A stretch of 64,000 nucleotides of DNA from Enoplolaimus lenunculus (GCA_030248215.1 JASANG010003059.1:111134-175133), one strand, 5' to 3'; shown: positions 11,172 to 22,900, counted from the stretch's first letter. Notes: a model not told the origin generated them from the letters alone. A program made the numbers and translations.

Positions 11172-12607
11172 GTAAGTTTGAACTGAAAAGACCAGTCTTA
11201 TAAATTGTTAGTTCAGTGTTACTTGGGTTCCATTCATCATTGTTTGTGTTTGCAGAGGGAAATCTCACACGTGAACAGAACGAGAACACAAAGTCATTTT
11301 CAGGATTCAATTCTATTAAAAGTTTTGGTTTTGAAACCCAGTGTACAATTGGCCAAGGCCCCATAGCGATTGTAAAGATGTAGCAAAACAAAAATGATGT
11401 TAACAGTACTGCGTATTTTCAAATAATCAAATCTGATTGATCTGTATCTTTTTACAGCAGTTTATCCTATGCCAAACTGCTATTACGCAATATAGCAGAT
11501 TGGCCTAGGACAATTAGTAATTGGCCTGAATAGTAGACTGGCCTACGACATATATTGCGATAAATGTTTCAGATGAATTCGCCAATTACTGCGTTAACCG
11601 GTATGTTTATGTTAACATGGGCGTGGCTTGGGTTCAACTGCGGTTCAACGTTCCGAATGACACCGCAATACTGGAAAATTGCTGGCTTAGTTTCGGTCAC
11701 AACGCTTAACGGAGCCATTGGAGGAGGATTAGCAGGCTTAGGTTTATCGCTGATTTGGAAACGGGGCAAAGTCGACATCGGGTTCACGATCAATTCAGTC
11801 CTGGGCGGTTTAGTTGCAATCACAGGCGGATGTCCAGTGTATTCGCCGGCAGAATCGCTAGCAATCGGAGCAATTGGAGCAGCGATTGCAATTGGGACCG
11901 GAGAACTTCTTGAACGGTTTAAAATTGATGATCCAGTCGGCGCAGTGCCGGTTCATTTCGGAGCCGCTGTGTGGGGTACGATTGCAGTAGGAATTTTTGG
12001 CCAAAATAACTTCTTAGATATGTTAAGCTACAATGGACTGTTCCATCATGGCGGAGGTAAAATGCTTGGTGTCAATGCGCTTGGCGCATTGGTAACAGCA
12101 GCGTTTTCAGCAACTTCGACATTTTTAGTATTTCTGCTGATGAAACATACAATTGGAATTCGAGTGTCTTTAGAAGAAGAAGCAGTTGGAGCCGATTTTA
12201 TGGAACACGATATCCGACCGCAAGCAGTCCACGACAAACTGGATCATTTGATAAAAGCGTTAGAGAAAAATAGCAAACCAGGCGACAAACAGAATGTCAA
12301 CGAAGCGTTACAACAAATTATGGAATCTGAACGATTGAATGACAGCGAAGGCAAAGTTGGACCACTTGCTATACCGTATAACAAATCTGCAAAATCATCG
12401 AGTATGGCAGTGTTGGCGAGAATGGCTGCTGAACGTGACATTGAAAATCGAAACAAAGATACCATCATAATGCGACTAAAAGCACAAGTGAACAAAACAA
12501 CGAAAAGTGCAACGAAGATATCGGATGTTGCAAAAAAAGAAATAGGCACTAATCCAGATCGGTCATTTTTTCAAAAAACTAACGAACATCTGCCACGTTT
12601 GTTTTAA
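10533..12607 (+). CDS. amt: Ammonium transporter, Amt family (paralogue 2)
   Basis: Exons 10533-11171 and 11573-12607 join in phase 0 across a 401-bp GT-AG intron at exactly the position used in paralogue 1, giving about 557 residues. Family marks are DDAAWALGNSFLILTMQTG (29-47), FDFAGVCCVHLNGG with His185, and VGAVPVHFGAAVWG with His341. I chose the ATG at 10533 (MAGNGTT). An in-frame ATG at 10464 would add 23 residues, but a CGATCAG acceptor-like site lies between the two, and the extra residues do not resemble the family. The C-terminal 150 residues are charged and differ from paralogue 1. AATAAA at 12785 is a possible polyadenylation signal. Tandem duplication with later divergence fits the shared intron and the opposite-end differences. 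Confidence 0.93.
11455..11550. repeat. AATTAGTAATTGGCC repeat next to an acceptor
   Basis: Imperfect copies of GCAGATTGGCCTAGGACAAT and AATTAGTAATTGGCCTGAAT fill the end of the amt intron, stopping about 20 bp before the exon 2 acceptor. The same motif is tandemly repeated at 49050-49155 in the Na+/K+-ATPase gene. Confidence 0.7.
11573..12607 (+). CDS. amt: amt paralogue 2, coding exon 2
   Basis: 344 codons and a TAA stop, after acceptor TGTTTCAG. The pore half of the exon is clearly related to paralogue 1 but differs at many silent sites. The cytoplasmic tail is not alignable by eye beyond about VGPL/VGPM. Confidence 0.92.
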   Translation: MNSPITALTGMFMLTWAWLGFNCGSTFRMTPQYWKIAGLVSVTTLNGAIGGGLAGLGLSLIWKRGKVDIGFTINSVLGGLVAITGGCPVYSPAESLAIGAIGAAIAIGTGELLERFKIDDPVGAVPVHFGAAVWGTIAVGIFGQNNFLDMLSYNGLFHHGGGKMLGVNALGALVTAAFSATSTFLVFLLMKHTIGIRVSLEEEAVGADFMEHDIRPQAVHDKLDHLIKALEKNSKPGDKQNVNEALQQIMESERLNDSEGKVGPLAIPYNKSAKSSSMAVLARMAAERDIENRNKDTIIMRLKAQVNKTTKSATKISDVAKKEIGTNPDRSFFQKTNEHLPRLF

Positions 12608-12793
12608 AATTAAAAATCACTACAATTTATTTATATTTTGAGACAAATCAGTCAAAAAAATTAACCAAACGATTCGTTTATTTTATTATGTAAATTATTA
12701 CCTACCTATTTTGCTAAAATATAAACTAGCAGTCTAATTATTGCTTTTTGTAGGAAACCAAACTATTCAACGGCGGTAAACTACAATAAATAT

Positions 12794-13026
12794 GGTCCAT
12801 GTAAAACATCAGGGACGGAACGTTTTTCTGTGGGACTAGAAAAGAGTAAGCTTAAGCTTTAGACTAATTTTCTTGCTTGGCTTAGGCTTAGGCTTAGAAA
12901 TGTGCGTCATTCTTACGCTTTATTTAGACCTAGGCTTTGGAATATGCTCATTCGTGCGCTTAGGCTTTAGGCTGCTTAGGAATATGCTCATAATACTGTT
13001 CCGCCCCTGTTCTTTTTACGTTGACC
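12794..13026. mobile_element. MITE family 2, copy C
   Basis: It begins GGTCCATGTAAAACATCAGG and ends in GTTCCGCCCCTGTTC plus TTGACC. The interior carries TTAGGC units. Flanking 8-mers ATAAATAT and ACAAATAT match at seven of eight positions. Beyond it, 13027-13842 holds a region resembling the CCGAGACC repeat (13360-13400) and otherwise nothing I recognise. Confidence 0.8.
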
Positions 13027-13842
13027 ACAAATATTATATTGGAACCACAGGGCGATCCAGAGAGTGGTAGAAAGACAAAAACCGAAATGCACCATCCACA
13101 TTTAATATAATTCGTATGCCAATGTCAAAAAGTGTACAGCCGTTGCCATGGCATAGCTAGCATTAGCCCAGAAAAGTTCGTATTGTAAAAAGGGTATGTC
13201 AAAAACGGTAGTTTGTCCGAATGACCTGTAAATGTCTCTATTTTTAAGGTAATATGCAAATTAGCTATTAGCTGCTCTGTAAAAACTACTTAAAATACTA
13301 TAGTTATTTTTAGTGAGTAACTGCACAAAATACAAAAAGCTTCGCGCAATTAGTAAAAATTTTCCCAAGGCCGACACCGAGACCGAGACGCGACTACCGA
13401 GTTCAGCCAAGAAAAGCTTCCGTCAATTTTTGGTCATCACCGAAAAAAATAGAAATTTTCAAAATAAAAACTAGATTTTATGCTGTTTTAATAGGAAAAA
13501 TCGCAAGCACATGTTTTGCTGGAAACAGCGGAAGTTTAGGACACGCGCGGGCTCTTCTGGTTTGGTAGGGAAGGAAGTCAAATCTGTAAAGTGTTCCTGG
13601 TTTGGTAGGTACAGAAAATGTGAAGCGTACAATTTTTTCCTACCAAACAAAAGGAATCGTACACCTACGCTTGAATTTTTAACTTTTATGAATGTTTTCA
13701 ATTTCATTGTTTTGGGTTTAAGAAATCTGAACAAATTATTTATAAACCTCCAAGACCGATAATTCAATCGTTAGCTATTGCGTAACAGAAGGTCAAAACC
13801 ATATTTAATAAATACAAGACGCAATTTTAAATTTACAACTAT

Positions 13843-14270
13843 TGTAGTGACCCGAAGAAGAGGGGACTGATATTTAGTTGGCGTCTCCAGACGGTACGCC
13901 CCTTGTTATTCGGTTACGGACTGTTATTTATTTTTAACCCAAGCTCCGCCACCTTTCGTTTTCGGTACTGCAATTTAATCCGTTGAATTAAACGTTTATT
14001 TGTCTTGTGTCAATAGCTTGAGCGATAATGCAAGGTTATACTTAGAAATGTACTTTCAAACATTAAGTACACTTTAAAGTTACAGATCCACATTATTTGG
14101 TCCTGGAGTCAATTTTGTGCTACAATTAGCGATAATTGACATTTATGGACTCTAATTAGGATTTAGGGACCCAATCCGCTTACGCACTCTTATTATGGAT
14201 ACGGACTCCTATTGCTTAGGACTCAAAATGGGACCCCCCTTATTACACCCCTCTTATTCGGGCCACTACA
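13843..14270. mobile_element. MITE family 5
   Basis: Inverted ends TGTAGTGACCCGAAGAAGAG and CTCTTATTCGGGCCACTACA bound 428 bp without coding capacity. The interior has repeated GGACTC and TTAGGAC motifs. From 14271 to 14976 I see no gene. Confidence 0.75.
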
Positions 14271-14976
14271 GTACTCACGTATGTTTTGAATGAAAAATAT
14301 AATTGAAGAAACAATATTAACTAAAACCTATTAATCAAGAGAATATCATTAACCAAAACTGCGTTTATATAGAATTAGTCTCACTGGTTGAGAAACATGA
14401 CACTTCTAAACTGAAGGTTGGCGACGAATTGAAAAATTTCTCACAAAGGCATCGTATATGTATAAAAGAAACCTCGGGAGCGAAACGAGCAAGAAACCAA
14501 TCACATTTTTCATCAAATCCCAACACAAAAGTTTGATTTATGTGGTTTCGTATATTTAGTGTCTCACTCGGCACAGGGGACAAGCGAGCGTAGTCTCAGG
14601 AGGGCAGCCTCCCTGGCTCCGCAACGGCTATGGTGGTAACAGCCACAATTTACAGTAGACATGTAGAATTTGTAAAAATTCTACATAATTCCGGTTCCGA
14701 TCTCGCCCCAAAAAATTCCACATTTTTAGCTGTACATTAAACGCCAAAAATCATTGCAAATAAATTTGAAAGCTTAAAATAACGAAAATTAAAGAAACAT
14801 CTCCATCCACGAATGAGAAGTCCAAATATCCACATCCGCTAATTGAGACACATCCGCGTCCGTAACACCAATGCCTAATCACTTACCCTTAAATGCGTGG
14901 GTACACTGTCCAAAAACCCTCAAGTACCCATAGACTGGTCCCTGTGACAGCAATTACATCATCAAACATCAGTCAG

Positions 14977-15405
14977 TCAGTCATCTTCATGTACATTTCT
15001 GCCAAACCTTAATTTTCGCTTCCAAGTCGTATGTTTGAGTAAATAATTTCGTGGTATCGCTGCAAGTAACGCCAGATTAAACGCCGTCACAAGCCATGGA
15101 ATACGGCCAAACGTCACGCCAACTAAGCTCCATAATGACGTCATGCGATCGGTGTTCAGCTGATAAATGTTATGACGTAATCGATAGCATCTGTCGTAGA
15201 TTTCACCGTTTGACAGTTGCGCACAACGCACTGCAGTGATAACTGTACCAGAAACAAGTCCGATACCAAATCCTGCAACGCCGAATCGTGAATAATTACG
15301 AAATAGCGTCGACAAAGGAACCTTACGACGAACCCGATATGCTCGAGCGAATGTATACAAAGGAGCGGCGATTAACGAACACGTTGGTACAGCAATTTGA
15401 GACAT
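14977..15405 (-). CDS. Small conserved-looking membrane protein, single exon
   Basis: An intact 142-residue frame. It has hydrophobic, Gly-rich stretches at about residues 45-60 (GVAGFGIGLVSGTVITAV) and 95-115 (SLVGVTFGRIPWLVTAFNLA). A basic region and the acidic end HEDD follow. A TTTACAG splice acceptor lies directly before the ATG, which supports this start and implies either a 5'UTR intron or a trans-spliced leader. I do not recognise the family with certainty; the GxxxG-type helices would suit a mitochondrial or other organelle membrane protein, which is inference. Codon use resembles the neighbouring genes. It lies alone between two repeat-rich spacers. Confidence 0.75.
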   Translation of the reverse strand: MSQIAVPTCSLIAAPLYTFARAYRVRRKVPLSTLFRNYSRFGVAGFGIGLVSGTVITAVRCAQLSNGEIYDRCYRLRHNIYQLNTDRMTSLWSLVGVTFGRIPWLVTAFNLALLAAIPRNYLLKHTTWKRKLRFGRNVHEDD

Positions 15406-15714
15406 CTGTAAATTGAACAGAAAACAAACTAATACTTAGTATTTTTTACAAACCATTCGTTCAAATTAACATTTTGCAATGGCATTTTTCACAAGCCAGA
15501 ACGATTGCTAAACTAAACCTAATCAGTAAAGGGATAAACTTAATCAGTGATGGTAGCGCTATTATGGTCATAAATAAGCTATAATTAGCTTAACACAAAA
15601 CAATGTTACAGATAATAAATTTAGTAAGAATTCAAGACAAAACTGCAGTGGCATGCGAAAACTTTCAATCTGAACAAATATTCAACTCTCGCATCAAGTC
15701 CCCAAAGCCTGATC

Positions 15715-15845
15715 GGTCCATGTATAGAACAGGGTCGGATCGTTTTCCGGCGGGGCTGTAATCGTTTAGGAACAGTCTCATCCTTACACTTAGGCTTAGG
15801 AATATGCTTATTACTACTGTTCCGACCCTGTTCTATACAATGGCC
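15715..15845. mobile_element. MITE family 2, copy D
   Basis: A short 131-bp copy with the best-kept ends, GGTCCATGTATAGAACAGGG and CCCTGTTCTATACAATGGCC. Flanking 8-mers GCCTGATC and GCCAGATC match at seven of eight positions. Only one or two TTAGGC units remain inside. Confidence 0.85.
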
Positions 15846-16389
15846 GCCAGATCAATATGCTAGGGCGGCCAAAACGCCGGGCAGGTGTGGTATTCACACG
15901 ATTGAACCAGTGATGCCATAGAACATTCCGGCGGGAGATTAAAAATTTTTCAGGCTTGATTCGCATTCGTAATTCTAGTTAAAGAATACTGGTGGTGAAA
16001 TGTCTTACTTTAAATACTACATGAATTCCCAGTTCAATACGAGGATAAGGGATGATTTTAAGCGCTTCCTTCGCTTCATTTAGAGTGTAACTGATTGACA
16101 ATTGAGTGAAATGCATGAACCATTCAGTGCCCATCGTATGTATTCAAATATCTAATTTTATATCTTAACTTTCTAGAAACCTGTAATGAAACAATGTTTG
16201 ACAATCACATGATACGTGATTTATTTCAAATTCTGAAGGTAAATGTTATTTTAACGGAAACGGATTTTTACAGGAATCGGATATCCGGCTACACTCTGCC
16301 TAGAAGTATTAAGGCAGTCGCATATAATAAATTTTAGAATTGTTACAGTCATAACAATCACCTTGCGTGGCTGGGTACTTCCTTTCGAG

Positions 16390-16521
16390 AGCCCACTTGA
16401 AGATAAAGGCGGAACGTTTTTCTGGGAACTGCAATAGAGTAACTTAAGCTTTAGACTAATTTTTTGCTTGGCTTAGGTATATGCATATAATACTGTTACG
16501 CCCCTGTTCATTACATTGGCC
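16390..16521. mobile_element. MITE family 2, copy E
   Basis: A 132-bp copy with GGCGGAACGTTTTTCTGGG near the left end and GTTACGCCCCTGTTC at the right. It is flanked by a perfect duplication CTTTCGAG (CCTTTCGAG if one more base is counted). Confidence 0.85.
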
Positions 16522-16615
16522 CTTTCGAGCAACAAGTTAAGGAGGGTTGGAAACCGAAAAAGCACAAAATCGAGATGTGGATATCTGAAATAGAAAATTG
16601 AGCTACAGATGTTCG

Positions 16616-16708
16616 GGCCATTATTACTTTCAAGGGCGTAACAGTAGATTAAGTGTTGGTCCTAAGAGTAAGCAAAAGAATGTAACGCCCCATAAAGTAC
16701 TATGGGCC
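16616..16708. mobile_element. MITE family 2, copy F (93-bp deletion form)
   Basis: It begins and ends with GGCC and keeps GGGCGTAACAGTA and TGTAACGCCCC, with almost no interior. Flanking 8-mers GATGTTCG and GATTTTCG match at seven of eight positions. From 16709 to 17294 I see no gene or repeat I can name. Confidence 0.75.
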
Positions 16709-17294
16709 GATTTTCGGATAAACAACCGGTGAATGCCGTATATGAAGAGATTCGATGCCTCACCAGTAACAATTGTCTCTTGACTAAACCTTTATTCTAT
16801 GGTTAAACATGACTCAGTCATCCGTTCTGTCTCCGGCAAAATATTGTTCCGATAGAATTCCTGCGGAAGTCCAGGCAACTTCGGTGCTGGAATTTTCCTG
16901 TTTACACAAAAATTGCGCGGTACATGCAATTGACCTTAATTTTTGGCAAATGCTTAAATCTAAAACAAAATTTTTTAAAATTAGCAGAATTAAATATATA
17001 CCTATTCGGCTTTATCCGGACTAAGGAAAATTTTACTGACCTCTCTGGCCGCGGCATTTTTTGCACAATTTTCGCTCGATTTTTAAAATTTACACAGATG
17101 AAGGTTCATTACATTCGCAAGTAAAGCGATAATTTACACGCATCAATTTGCACATGTACGTTATACAGTAAAACCAATGGTACATAGTTCAATATCAAAA
17201 TACTATTCTTCACTAGGGTCCAAAATGTAAAGTTGTGTCAATCTGACTAGTTATTCGCTTTGAAATTTTGCGGGTTTAGATTTAGTGCATTTAT

Positions 17295-17665
17295 TTAACC
17301 CCTTCTCACACTGAGTTGCCTATAGGCAACTCAGCGCAGTGTATATACGTTAAATAATATATATCGCACCGTGTTTAACAATTGCAACACGTATACGTAG
17401 TACTAAATCACCACAAGACGTGAGAGCCCCCTCGGGCTCGAGCGTCAAGCTCCTTTAGTTGAGTGGCGATAGTAAACGCCTCCCACTCCCGTCACTGGAG
17501 TTCGAATCCTAGCATAAAAGTAGGTCTTCCCTCGGGCTCGAGCGTCAAGCTCCTATAGCTGAGTGGTGATGGTATACGCTTCCCACTGTAGTCACTGGAG
17601 TTCGAATCCTAGAATAAAAGTAGGTCTCAGGGGAAACAGAAAATATTCATGTGAGAAAGGGTTAA
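17295..17665. mobile_element. piggyBac-like MITE with two tRNA-like modules
   Basis: It is bounded by TTAA at 17295-17298 and 17662-17665, with inverted tips CCCCTTCTCAC and GTGAGAAAGGG. Two tandem tRNA-like modules (about 17440-17525 and 17540-17625) each follow CTCGGGCTCGAGCGTCAAGC. Each carries an A-box-like GAGTGGYGATRGTA and a B box GAGTTCGAATCC. The module resembles a glycine tRNA weakly in the D arm, without a convincing acceptor stem. A Pol III promoter may therefore ride inside a DNA transposon. Confidence 0.8.
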
Positions 17666-17885
17666 ATTTGCGGTGCAACGTAAGTTTCAGAAATAGCAAT
17701 GAACACGTTTATAGTCCTGCTGTAAAGAACCTGTAGTATAGTTTGACTTTGAGAATTTAAGCCTGAACAACCGACGATTTTCACCCTTTAACCAGCGAGT
17801 CAAAACCAGGGTGCAACCGGATATTAATTTACAGGACACCTGAACCGGATATCCCGTAGTACCCTAGAGTTAAACGTGTCAATGC

Positions 17886-17944
17886 CAGGGTGCGACTGGC
17901 TATTAATTACCGGATACCAGAACAAAATATCCAGTCGCACGCTG
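17886..17944. repeat. 59-bp miniature hairpin repeat
   Basis: CAGGGTGCGACTGG at one end is mirrored by CCAGTCGCACGCTG at the other, so the whole piece can fold. A related CAGGGTGCAACCGGATAT end lies just upstream at about 17807. These belong to the CCGGATATCC repeat group seen at 36484-37348. Confidence 0.6.
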
Positions 17945-18652
17945 GAATCAAACGTATTTCGCTATAGTGAATTAAATCCGAAGTTAAAGATAATATACAA
18001 TAGAATAAGTTTACAAAAACACGCAAAACATGTAATGAAACTTAAATAATAATGCGAAGCATAATGTGTTACATTCTGTTTTGCTAGTCAGGAGTTCGTT
18101 TTCAGACACTTCAAAATCCAGCCAAATACTTAAAAGTCAAAACTAAAAAACAACAATTTGCATTAATGCACTTACCCTACTCAAAAATCAAAACAATGTT
18201 TGAGTCCTTATATTTTCACGTTCTCGTTTGTGATGCTAATCGCCCAATCACACCGCTTGATTTTCTACGAAGCGGTTTCACTGATCCAATCCCTCCAGGT
18301 TGAGAGGTGTTCCCATCGAGAATGAACTACCGAAACACCAAGAAATCAATTTAAACAGCCCATCATAACAAAATTCTATAGTGATATACCGAAAGTTCGC
18401 AAACGCATCCAGCAAACTTATTACCACAACACTCATTTAAACTACACGCTGTACCCAGAAATCCCGGTTGTTGACGATACTGAACGGCAGGACCTGGACG
18501 ATTGACTATACATAGGACATTATGCGACACTAAAAATCGGAACTTTTGTATCACATTATGTAAGTTGGATGGGAGGCAAAAAGTCGCAACGAATTTTCTT
18601 AATAATTTGTGATTTAAAAATATACAACATTACTACCATCTTACAAAAATTT

Positions 18653-18850
18653 CTAACGCTTAAAGCAATAATCTTTATATATAATGTTTTCTGGCAGCGC
18701 TTTCCAGCTTAAGACAAAAAACAAAATTTGTCCATAACTCAAAATGTTACTATTTTGTATACGACTTTTTGGCTCCGAGCCATAACAAAAATACAAACAA
18801 AACAGCAAAAATATAACAACGTAAACCGCAATCCACAGCAGAATCAGCAC
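18653..18850 (-). CDS. Possible exon for a small membrane protein
   Basis: A 65-codon open frame starts just after a TTTATTCAG acceptor-like site. It has one strong hydrophobic segment (LILLWIAVYVVIFLLFCLYF) followed by a polar stretch and a basic end (YCFKR). There is no ATG at its start, so if real it is a last exon whose upstream exon I cannot place. It lies 92 bp downstream of the zinc-finger stop codon, so it could equally be untranslated tail of that gene. Confidence 0.2.
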   Translation of the reverse strand: MLILLWIAVYVVIFLLFCLYFCYGSEPKSRIQNSNILSYGQILFFVLSWKALPENIIYKDYCFKR

Positions 18851-18941
18851 TGAATAAACCGAAACAAAGAAAATTGTTACTCAACAGTTTAAATTATTTG
18901 AGATCAATGCACAATGACTGCCACAAACGATCATTATTTTT

Positions 18942-19982
18942 TTAATCAGCAAATTTCTTTTCAATCATTTCTGCTTCTTTTTGCAACTCCAGCAGTTGAA
19001 CATGTGCTTGTTCTTCAATTGACATTTCGTTGCCTTTTGTCGCCGGTGCAGGTGCAACTACATTTGAGGGCGTTCCAAATGTTGTCTTGGATGCCGGATC
19101 CTTGCTACCACTGTCGGACACACCACCAGCATCTGTGATTTTACCTTGAGAAGGTTCCTATAAATGTAATTAAAGGAATATATTCCACATGAAAATGGTT
19201 TACTCCGAACCGAAGTCGACATTCAATGTTAACTTTGATGATTATATAACTGAATCATTTGAATTGTGAAAAAAATGAGATATACTCTACAGTCTAAACA
19301 ATCGAATAGCTAAGCTACGTACTACAATTATTACTTACATCTTTAATGATTTTCGTGCCAGTCCCACTGTGCTGTTCCGATATTGATGTGTTTCCAATTA
19401 TATCTTTCACATCATCCATTGCCGTGGTTGTAATGATGGTAGACGTTGTAGTACCTGCTGCACTAGACGAAGCTGTAGTAACGCCAGACTCAATTACCGA
19501 CAGTTCAGCTTGAACTTGACTTTCCTACAACAATGGAGTGGTAAATGTTGTTTGTAGATAGCGCGGAAACCCATACGAATGGATAGCTAAATAGGCTTAT
19601 TAACTGGTTGGTCTACTAGCACGCATAGAATCACATCATAAATAAAAATATAACACTTTGCATGCAACAGAACCTCAGAGATATTATGCTGCTCACAGCT
19701 ACGGGAACAGTACTAATAAAACAATAAAATATAAGCTCGTAACTACTGGCTAGCCAACGTGCTGTTGAAAGTTGATTAAACAAAACGGGATACTAAACGT
19801 TTGAAAAAACCTTTTTGTCAATGCATTGTAATTCACTTACAGCCAGTTCGGTTAAGGCAGACGGATTTTCAGGCTCCATAAATTCACCCAAAGTATCTTT
19901 TATTGCATCAGCAGAACTTGACAATCCTCGTGCTCTGGTGTCTGATTGACTTATCAAGCCAGTTTCACCTTTCATTTTATCC
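18942..19982 (-). CDS. Zinc-finger gene exons 20-22 (C-terminus)
   Basis: Exons 19982-19841, 19524-19339 and 19157-18942 encode a finger-free tail. It is first Ser/Thr-rich (TTASSSAAGTTTSTIITT), then Gly/Pro-rich, ending in a Glu/Gln/Leu/Lys helix and KKFAD plus TAA. The tail could mediate protein contact through a coiled coil; that is inferred from composition only. Confidence 0.8.
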
Positions 19983-22900
19983 CTAAAAATGATATCGTCC
20001 AGATGAAACCATAAAAATAACCTAAACTCATGCACAAGATAACTGAGCTGATTGCTAAAACCGATTTTAGTACTAGCTTAGTATTGTTAGCCGCATCTTT
20101 TCGAGCCATATTTTTAATATTGAAAACCAACAATTTATCAGCGTTCCTCAGGTTCATATGGTTGTCAGCAGTACAAAACTTGATTTTAGCTCGATAAACT
20201 TTCAAGTAAAACACATTATGCATATGGTAAAACAGCAGCGTACCCATCCATAAGAATTGCAGACGCATGTCGGCGTGCAGAATGCACACGTAATGCCGCG
20301 TCGGTTGTAAATCGGCATTCACAAAGCGAACACATGTGCCGTCGTGTGCGTTTATGATATTGACTCACATGTGCGCGCACTTGAAGTTTACTTCCAAGAC
20401 GATGATTGCACACATAACATTCGAAACATTTGGCAGCACCCTAAAATGTTAACGGTTTAAACAATTGAACCAATGCACAAGATTGTTTATACAGTGTGTA
20501 ATTTAATTTGAGACAATTTTCCGACTAATGCAAATTGCACGATTAGACAAAAATGCTCTAATGTACATAACAGTTCCTAGAAATACGTAAAAACCATTAA
20601 AACAAAAGTAAAATAAAAAAAACAAAAGTAAAAACAATAAACACTACACTAGACCACTGACCATACTTTATTATTACATAAAGGTTTCGATCTAAAAAAT
20701 ACTTTAAGGTTTTGTTGAACCATTAAAAAGTAAATCTAACTAACCTTGAGAGAGTCCAAAGCCGTTCCGTAAACCATCATTGTATCAATGACGTCATCTT
20801 GGCTATAGTCTGTAGATCCAGGTTGCCTTGGATGCTTCAGAATGACGTGTGTTGTTGCGGCATCCTCGTTAGTGAAACTTGAGTCGCATATGCGACACTG
20901 AAATCCGCATGACGTCGTGTGTCGCCACAAATGTAGTGAATGCCAACGGCGAAATTTGTGACGCTTTTTGCACAACGCACACCGTGAAGTTGCATCTACA
21001 AAACGACAGTAGTAATAAAATAAGAATAATCTTATATCTTTCTTTAATATTAATATAGACAATACTGAAATCATTATTATGATAGCTATTGGTATGCGCA
21101 TGGAAAAAATAAGTTACAATAACTAAACATGTACCGTAACATACCACACACAGCATATATAAGGCATAAACTTTTACACGCTTCAAAATTCAACGTTTTA
21201 ATGCAGTCCCAACAATTTCAATCAACAGGGACACACTGCATTTATTGTACTACGCAAGGTTCGCAAAATTTTCAACACTTTTGCCATGTTACAATCAGTT
21301 TTATACTGAAACAAACGTATGCTGCTGCTGTTATACGAAGAAATGCAAAAAATAACTTACCACTTTGCGTGTGCATACGAGACACGTGCGTCATTGCATC
21401 CGAAGGCATTTTGAAACCCTTTCGACAGAATTTACAGCGTATTTTTAGCCCCGGATGTTCTTCGGCAATATGGTCATGCAATGATTTTTTGTCCGTGTGA
21501 ATTCGCGCACAGATTGAACAACTGAAAATTTTGATTCCCTGGTGGTTTGTATGGAAATGATGTTTTAGCATGCTCAGTCCAAAAAACGATAAATTGCAAT
21601 CCTGAAACAACAAATTATGAGTTCTTGGGGGCTGTTGTCAGCCAGCCTGCAACTCCGCAATTCGTCGACATTTTCATGTTCAAAACCTGCTATGAACAGC
21701 TGTAGTAGCTGCAGAAAATCCAGGGTCGTTTTGCGCAAATTCCGATAGTAGGACGCATACTATATTCAAAAATCACATATAAAGAAAAAACAAAACTTAC
21801 GTTTTACAGTTTCATTATATCTTAACTCATAAACAGCAAATGGAACAGAATCAAACAAAAATCTGTAAATTGCTATTCACAGCATCATTCAGTACTATGC
21901 GCCATTCATAATAATTTTGTCAATGGTGCCACAAAATATGCTATAGCTCAGGGCTATCACGTGTCTGCCCATCATCGAAACTCGTGATAGCCCTGGGCTA
22001 TCACAAACCTCCTCAAATTTAGCCACCCACAATACATACACACACAATATAAACGCACGCAACGCAAATTAACACACAAAACTATCAAGTTACATATCTT
22101 ACAATTTGCAAACATTGGTTTTAGCCCTGAACTAGGGCATATTTTGTGGCACCGTTGAGAAAATTATTGTGAACGGCGCACTACTGTAAAGCGTTGCATA
22201 CCTCACACTGATAGAGAGAATTATGCAATTCGTGCGACACCATATGTTTTTGCAAATAAGCGTTGGACTTAAACTTCCGGCCACACTCTTGACAATAGTT
22301 GTTCGCTGAATTGTGGCGCCGTACATGCCGCGTTAGAGCAGCTTCCGACCAAAAATGTTTGCGACAGGCCGTGCATCTAAAATGCAAAGGTATTTCATCT
22401 CCGGTTAACAATTTGACGTTTCTTAAATTCCCGTGTACCATTCAGTGTGATATGTACTAGTCGTGATACGCGTATTTGTTTGATTTGGGTTTCTTTTCAT
22501 ATGCATTAGCAAATTACGCCAAAACGTTGTTTTTGACTATGTGGTTAATTGCAGGCGTAGCTAAACACTGGCTTGTGCAACTGACTTTATTGAAAATTCC
22601 TCCACCCCCACTCTGAACTCCCCCGGTTGATGCCTCTACCATCCATCGCGACACAGCGAAAGACCAGAGTAACAACTAAACATCACCGTTCATTTCTGAC
22701 AATCATCCGATGTTTAAAGACAGGTAATTACAAATCTAGAGAAGAGACTACAAATAAACCCTATAAGCAGAAAGCAACTAAACCTGAATGATTTTTTCGG
22801 AACATGGACGCTTTTGTGTTCGTTCAATTCCAAACGTGATTCGAAGCGTTTCTCGCAAATTGTACATGCAAAAGGTTCGGACATCGTAAACGACTTGCTG

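Noticed and set aside
18363-18554. Cys-rich minus-strand open frame of 63 codons
   Set aside because: No start context, no splice signals and no known motif. It is probably chance, in the downstream region of the zinc-finger gene.
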